Assembly: GCF_000280055.1 (NCBI RefSeq)
Contig: NZ_ALAB01000005.1
Coordinates: 186,001-250,000 of the forward strand
Direction of reading: 5' to 3'
Length of the DNA: 64,000 nucleotides
Origin: Alishewanella aestuarii B11
GTDB taxonomy: Bacteria > Pseudomonadota > Gammaproteobacteria > Enterobacterales > Alteromonadaceae
The position numbers and the translations under genes were made by a program. Each line of letters opens with the position of its first letter. Position 1 is the first letter of the stretch. This document shows positions 60,760 through 64,000 of the stretch, piece by piece. The notes under the pieces were generated by a model, which saw nothing but the letters and a program-made list of their open reading frames with translations, was not told where the DNA came from and ran no database searches.

Positions 60760-61581
60760 ATGCCCTCTCATCTGGCAGATAGTGCTATTTGCCGGGTGTT
60801 GCTGCTTTTACTCTGCATTTTACTCACCGGCTGCGCCGGCAAGTCCGCACCGGCGCCTGTGACTACGCTGGAGATCCGTCAGCAATCGGCGGCACAACAG
60901 CAACGTACCCAGCTTAGCGGTAACCAGTATGTGGTGCAGCGTGGTGATACGTTATTTTCCATCGCCTTTCGCGCCGGCCAGGATTACCGGACCCTGGCCA
61001 GCCGCAATGGTATAGCTGCACCTTACACCATTTATCCCGGGCAAATACTCCGTTTACAAGGTACTGGCGGCCAAGCTGTTGCCGCTAGCGGAACAAATAC
61101 CCCAGCCAGCCGCCCAGCCACTACGACCAGTGCTAAATCAGTTGCAGCTAATCAGCAAACGGGTTATGGTCAAGCAAGTACGCCTCTTCGCACGCCGCCG
61201 CCGGCGGTTGGTCGGGTTAGCTGGCAGTGGCCGATCCGCGGGCCAATTTTAGCGCGCTTCTCGACCGCTGAGAGTGGGATTAAAGGGATCCAAATCGGTG
61301 GTCGTGATGGCAGCCGGATCAATGCTGCCGCGGATGGGCAAGTGGTATACGCCGGTAATGCGTTACGTGGCTATGGTAACTTAATTATCATCAAACATAA
61401 CGACGATTACCTGAGCGCCTATGCGCACAACAAGCGGATCCTGGTGAAGGAGCGGCAGGAAGTGAAAGCGGGTCAACAAATTGCGGAGATGGGAGAAACC
61501 GACGCAGCATCTACCCGTTTGCATTTTGAAATTCGTTTTCGTGGAAAATCAGTTGACCCGTTACGTTATTTGCCTAAATAA
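60760..61581 (+). CDS. nlpD: Murein hydrolase activator NlpD
   Basis: NlpD is an outer-membrane lipoprotein that activates amidase AmiC at the septum. The 273-residue protein has a lipobox ending at Cys25 (LLTGC), a LysM domain at about 56-101 (YVVQRGDTLFSIAF), a proline/threonine-rich linker and a C-terminal LytM domain. The HxxxD zinc motif is replaced by IQIGGRDG and only one histidine of the HxH motif remains, as in known NlpD, so it should activate rather than cut. GGGA precedes the ATG. rpoS follows. Confidence 0.94.
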   Translation: MPSHLADSAICRVLLLLLCILLTGCAGKSAPAPVTTLEIRQQSAAQQQRTQLSGNQYVVQRGDTLFSIAFRAGQDYRTLASRNGIAAPYTIYPGQILRLQGTGGQAVAASGTNTPASRPATTTSAKSVAANQQTGYGQASTPLRTPPPAVGRVSWQWPIRGPILARFSTAESGIKGIQIGGRDGSRINAAADGQVVYAGNALRGYGNLIIIKHNDDYLSAYAHNKRILVKERQEVKAGQQIAEMGETDAASTRLHFEIRFRGKSVDPLRYLPK

Positions 61582-61672
61582 TACACAAAAAATTAAAATA
61601 ATAATAATGGTAACAGCAGGCTGGGATGCGCCCATGCTCGGTTAGAGCGCCTTAGGTACGGGGAGAATGGAT

Positions 61673-62662
61673 ATGACGACAAAAGACAATGATCTGACAG
61701 ACTTCAAAGAAGACGAGTTAGCAGACGATGCGCTGCTGGTTGATGAGGATCTGGACCCGGAATTGCTGGAGCTCTCGGCCGATGAGACGGTAAGTGATGA
61801 AATCTTCGTGCGGGATGACAGCCAGAAAACGCTGGATGCCACGCAAATTTACCTCGGTGAAATCGGCTTCTCGCCACTGTTAAGTGCCGAAGAAGAAGTC
61901 TACTTTGCCCGCTTGGCCTTAAAGGGCGATCAGGCCGCCAGAAAGCGGATGATTGAGAGTAACCTGCGGCTGGTGGTGAAAATTGCCCGTCGCTATATTA
62001 ACCGTGGTTTAGCCTTGTTGGATCTGATTGAAGAGGGCAACCTTGGCTTAATCCGCGCGGTAGAAAAATTCGACCCCGAGCGCGGTTTTCGGTTTTCGAC
62101 TTACGCCACCTGGTGGATCCGCCAGACCATCGAACGCGCGATAATGAACCAAACGCGTACCATCCGCTTACCTATACATGTGGTTAAAGAGCTCAATATT
62201 TATCTGCGCGCGGCCCGCGAATTATCACAAAAGCTGGATCACGAACCGACGCCGGAAGAAATCGCTGCTGCGCTGGATAAGCCGGTAGAAGAAGTGCGGA
62301 AGATGCTGAAGTTAAATGAAAAAATCACTTCGGTCGATTCGCCGGTGGCTGGTGCCTCTGAAAAGCAGTTATTGGATGTACTAGCCGATGAAAAGGAACT
62401 CGGACCCGAGCTGGAATTACAGGATCAGGATATCCGCCAGCATCTGGTGATCTGGTTGCAGGAGTTAAACCCAAAACAGCGCGAAGTACTGGCACGACGC
62501 TTTGGCTTGCTGGGCTATGAACCCTCGACTTTGGAAGATGTGGGGCATGAAATCGGCCTGACCCGGGAGCGGGTGCGGCAAATTCAGGTTGAGGCGCTGC
62601 GTCGGTTGCGGGAAATCGTCACCCACCAGGGGTTAAATATCGAGACGCTGTTTCAGGAATAA
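61673..62662 (+). CDS. rpoS: RNA polymerase sigma-S factor
   Basis: RpoS directs the general stress and stationary-phase programme. The protein has 329 residues from ATG 61673, which is seven bases after GGGAG; the ATG at 61667 is too close to that site. Regions 1.2, 2 ([27 protein letters not shown]), 3 and 4 ([28 protein letters not shown]) are all present, and the acidic N terminus is typical. As in E. coli its main promoter may lie inside nlpD. Confidence 0.97.
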   Translation: MTTKDNDLTDFKEDELADDALLVDEDLDPELLELSADETVSDEIFVRDDSQKTLDATQIYLGEIGFSPLLSAEEEVYFARLALKGDQAARKRMIESNLRLVVKIARRYINRGLALLDLIEEGNLGLIRAVEKFDPERGFRFSTYATWWIRQTIERAIMNQTRTIRLPIHVVKELNIYLRAARELSQKLDHEPTPEEIAAALDKPVEEVRKMLKLNEKITSVDSPVAGASEKQLLDVLADEKELGPELELQDQDIRQHLVIWLQELNPKQREVLARRFGLLGYEPSTLEDVGHEIGLTRERVRQIQVEALRRLREIVTHQGLNIETLFQE

Positions 62663-62673
62663 GCGCTTATTCC
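62656..62673. repeat. Perfect 18-bp palindrome over the rpoS stop codon
   Basis: GGAATAAGCGCTTATTCC spans the last codons and stop of rpoS. It lies just before the probable terminator and could protect the mRNA 3' end or be a protein-binding site. Confidence 0.8.
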
Positions 62674-62682
62674 ACGAATAAC

Positions 62683-62714
62683 AAAACGCCCCTGGTAGGA
62701 GCGTTTCCGTTTAT
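62683..62714 (+). terminator. Probable terminator after rpoS
   Basis: AAAACGCCCCT (from 62683) pairs with AGGAGCGTTT (62697-62706) with one mismatch around a short loop, followed by a moderately T-rich tract. It sits between convergent rpoS and the dipeptidase gene. Confidence 0.65.
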
Positions 62715-62739
62715 TAACACATCCCGCAGGACCGCGCTA

Positions 62740-63975
62740 CTATTGACGTTTTGCGGCAACCTGCTCGGCCTGACGTAAGATCCGCAACACATTACCACCC
62801 CAGAGCGCTTCGATTTGTGCTTTGGTATAGCCACGGCGCATCAGCTCCCAGGTCACATTCAGCGTTTCGCTGGCATCTTCCCAGCCCTGTACACCGCCAC
62901 CGCCATCAAAATCCGAGGCAATGCCGACATGCTCGATGCCGAGGCGTTGCACACTATAGTCAATATGATCGACAAATTGCGCGACAGTGACATCCGGGAA
63001 CTGCTTACGCAGGCGAGCCAGTTCGGTATCGTAGCTATTGCGGTCCTGTTCGTTGGCATTAGCCCAACCGTTTGGCAGGTATTTCACGCGCAGCTTGCCA
63101 ATTTCAGCATTGAGCCCCGGATCGAGCTCGGCTACATAGCTGCGAAAGGCAACCATCTGCGCGACACCGCCATTGGCTTTAATCGCATCAAGTTGTTCGT
63201 CATCCAGATTACGCAGATTGGCATGCACCGTCATGGCGCCGGAATGCGAGGCGATAACCGGTGCCTTTGACAACTTAATGGCTTCGAGCATCGACTTTTT
63301 ACCCATATGCGACACATCAATCAGAATGCCGTGGCGGTTCAGTTCGGCGACTAATTGCCGGCCCAAGACGGATAAGCCCGGATCTTCAGCTGCATCATTC
63401 AGATCTGCGCGTGGGTTAGAGCTGCCGGAAAATTGGTTATGACCGATATGGGTAAAGCTAACATAACGAATGCCACGCTCAGCCCATTTCGCGACTTCTT
63501 TGACACTGTCGCCGAGCGGATAGGCGTTTTCCATCCCCAGCAGCACAATGCGTTTGCCTGCTGCATGCAGTGCTTCAACTTCGGCTGCCGTTTTCGCCAG
63601 CCCAACCTGCTGTGGATAGGCACGGATCATCCGCATTATGGCCTGATAGCTATTCTCGGCAGTGGCGGCAGCTTGCTGATAAGCCTCCGGGGTCAGGGCT
63701 CCCTGACCCACATAAACGATCAGAAACACCGCATCCAGGCCGCCGGCACGCATCTTGGGCAGATCGACCTGGGCTTTGGTAAAGCCACCCGGATCGAGCA
63801 GGTGCGTCGCATAGCCACGGCCGATATCGACATGGGTATCAATAGTCAGAATTTGCTGATGTAAAGCCCGGGCTTCCGCTTCGGTCACGACTTTGCTTTG
63901 TGCCAGGGCAGTACCACTGAGAGTACCACTGAGCAAGAGGGCGGAGACCAGAGAGGCCAGTTTCGCTAAGCGCAT
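62740..63975 (-). CDS. Secreted membrane-dipeptidase-type (M19) peptidase
   Basis: The 411-residue protein has a signal peptide cleaved after residue 25 (TALA-QSK), so it acts in the periplasm. The binuclear zinc site of the renal dipeptidase family is intact: His48 and Asp50 (DTHVD), Glu149 (GMEN), His223 (DVSHM) and His244 (SHSG). It should hydrolyse dipeptides, possibly including D-amino-acid-containing ones. AAGGA precedes the ATG near the end of the window. It converges with rpoS, in the place of mutS in the E. coli order. Confidence 0.92.
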   Translation of the reverse strand: MRLAKLASLVSALLLSGTLSGTALAQSKVVTEAEARALHQQILTIDTHVDIGRGYATHLLDPGGFTKAQVDLPKMRAGGLDAVFLIVYVGQGALTPEAYQQAAATAENSYQAIMRMIRAYPQQVGLAKTAAEVEALHAAGKRIVLLGMENAYPLGDSVKEVAKWAERGIRYVSFTHIGHNQFSGSSNPRADLNDAAEDPGLSVLGRQLVAELNRHGILIDVSHMGKKSMLEAIKLSKAPVIASHSGAMTVHANLRNLDDEQLDAIKANGGVAQMVAFRSYVAELDPGLNAEIGKLRVKYLPNGWANANEQDRNSYDTELARLRKQFPDVTVAQFVDHIDYSVQRLGIEHVGIASDFDGGGGVQGWEDASETLNVTWELMRRGYTKAQIEALWGGNVLRILRQAEQVAAKRQ

Positions 63976-64000
63976 GCTGCATCCTTTTTGTTGTTATTGA

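Overview
The window is chromosomal core sequence from a gammaproteobacterium of the Alteromonadales/Chromatiaceae type; the gene set and glutamine-rich proteins recall Rheinheimera, Alishewanella or Arsukibacterium. That placement is inference from gene order (nqrABCDEF-apbE-nqrM, thrLABC, nadB/rpoE-rseABC-lepA-lepB-rnc-era-recO-pdxJ-acpS, barA/rlmD-relA-mazG-pyrG-eno, ftsB-ispD-ispF-truD-surE-pcm-nlpD-rpoS) and protein similarity recalled from memory. I see no tRNA, rRNA, CRISPR array, phage or insertion sequence.

Layout. 1-6815: Na+-pumping NADH:quinone reductase operon (nqrA cut by the window edge) with its FMN-loading (apbE) and iron-site (nqrM) maturation genes. 6867-15546: purine permease, then a signalling block: hybrid histidine kinase coupled to an HDOD protein, rdgC, an orphan histidine kinase, and a divergent PAS-GGDEF protein whose signature is degenerate. 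15587-21227: threonine operon with promoter, leader peptide and attenuator, then ung. 21298-24210: a 57-residue DUF3545 gene and the tal-pgi operon. 24622-33764: yaaA, gsk, arfB, dbpA, an M23 peptidase, ygfZ-slyD, sdhE-ygfX and nadB. 33970-42877: sigma-E operon, then translation, secretion and RNA-processing genes. 42844-53247: barA, rlmD, relA, mazG, pyrG, eno. 53355-55842: a small accessory patch with unknown proteins and a guanidine exporter behind a guanidine-II riboswitch. 55908-63975: ftsB to rpoS, with a DUF368/PopT-type gene between pcm and nlpD, then an M19 dipeptidase.

The most unusual observation is in rlmD (23S rRNA m5U1939 methyltransferase). A 29-bp insertion breaks the reading frame after codon 159. 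The insertion consists of an inverted copy of the next 14 bp plus a direct copy of the preceding 15 bp, and it creates a perfect 23-bp inverted repeat with a 5-nt loop. Removing exactly these 29 bp restores a 442-residue protein. It looks like a template-switch mutation, possibly revertible through its 15-bp direct repeats, or else an assembly artefact. Other points of interest are a start-codon-sequestering stem overlapping the guanidine-II riboswitch, a thr leader peptide with almost no 5' UTR, helically phased 10-bp repeats between yaaA and gsk, and a small frameshifted ORF near 54927-55149. I did not find a convincing wholly new multi-gene system.
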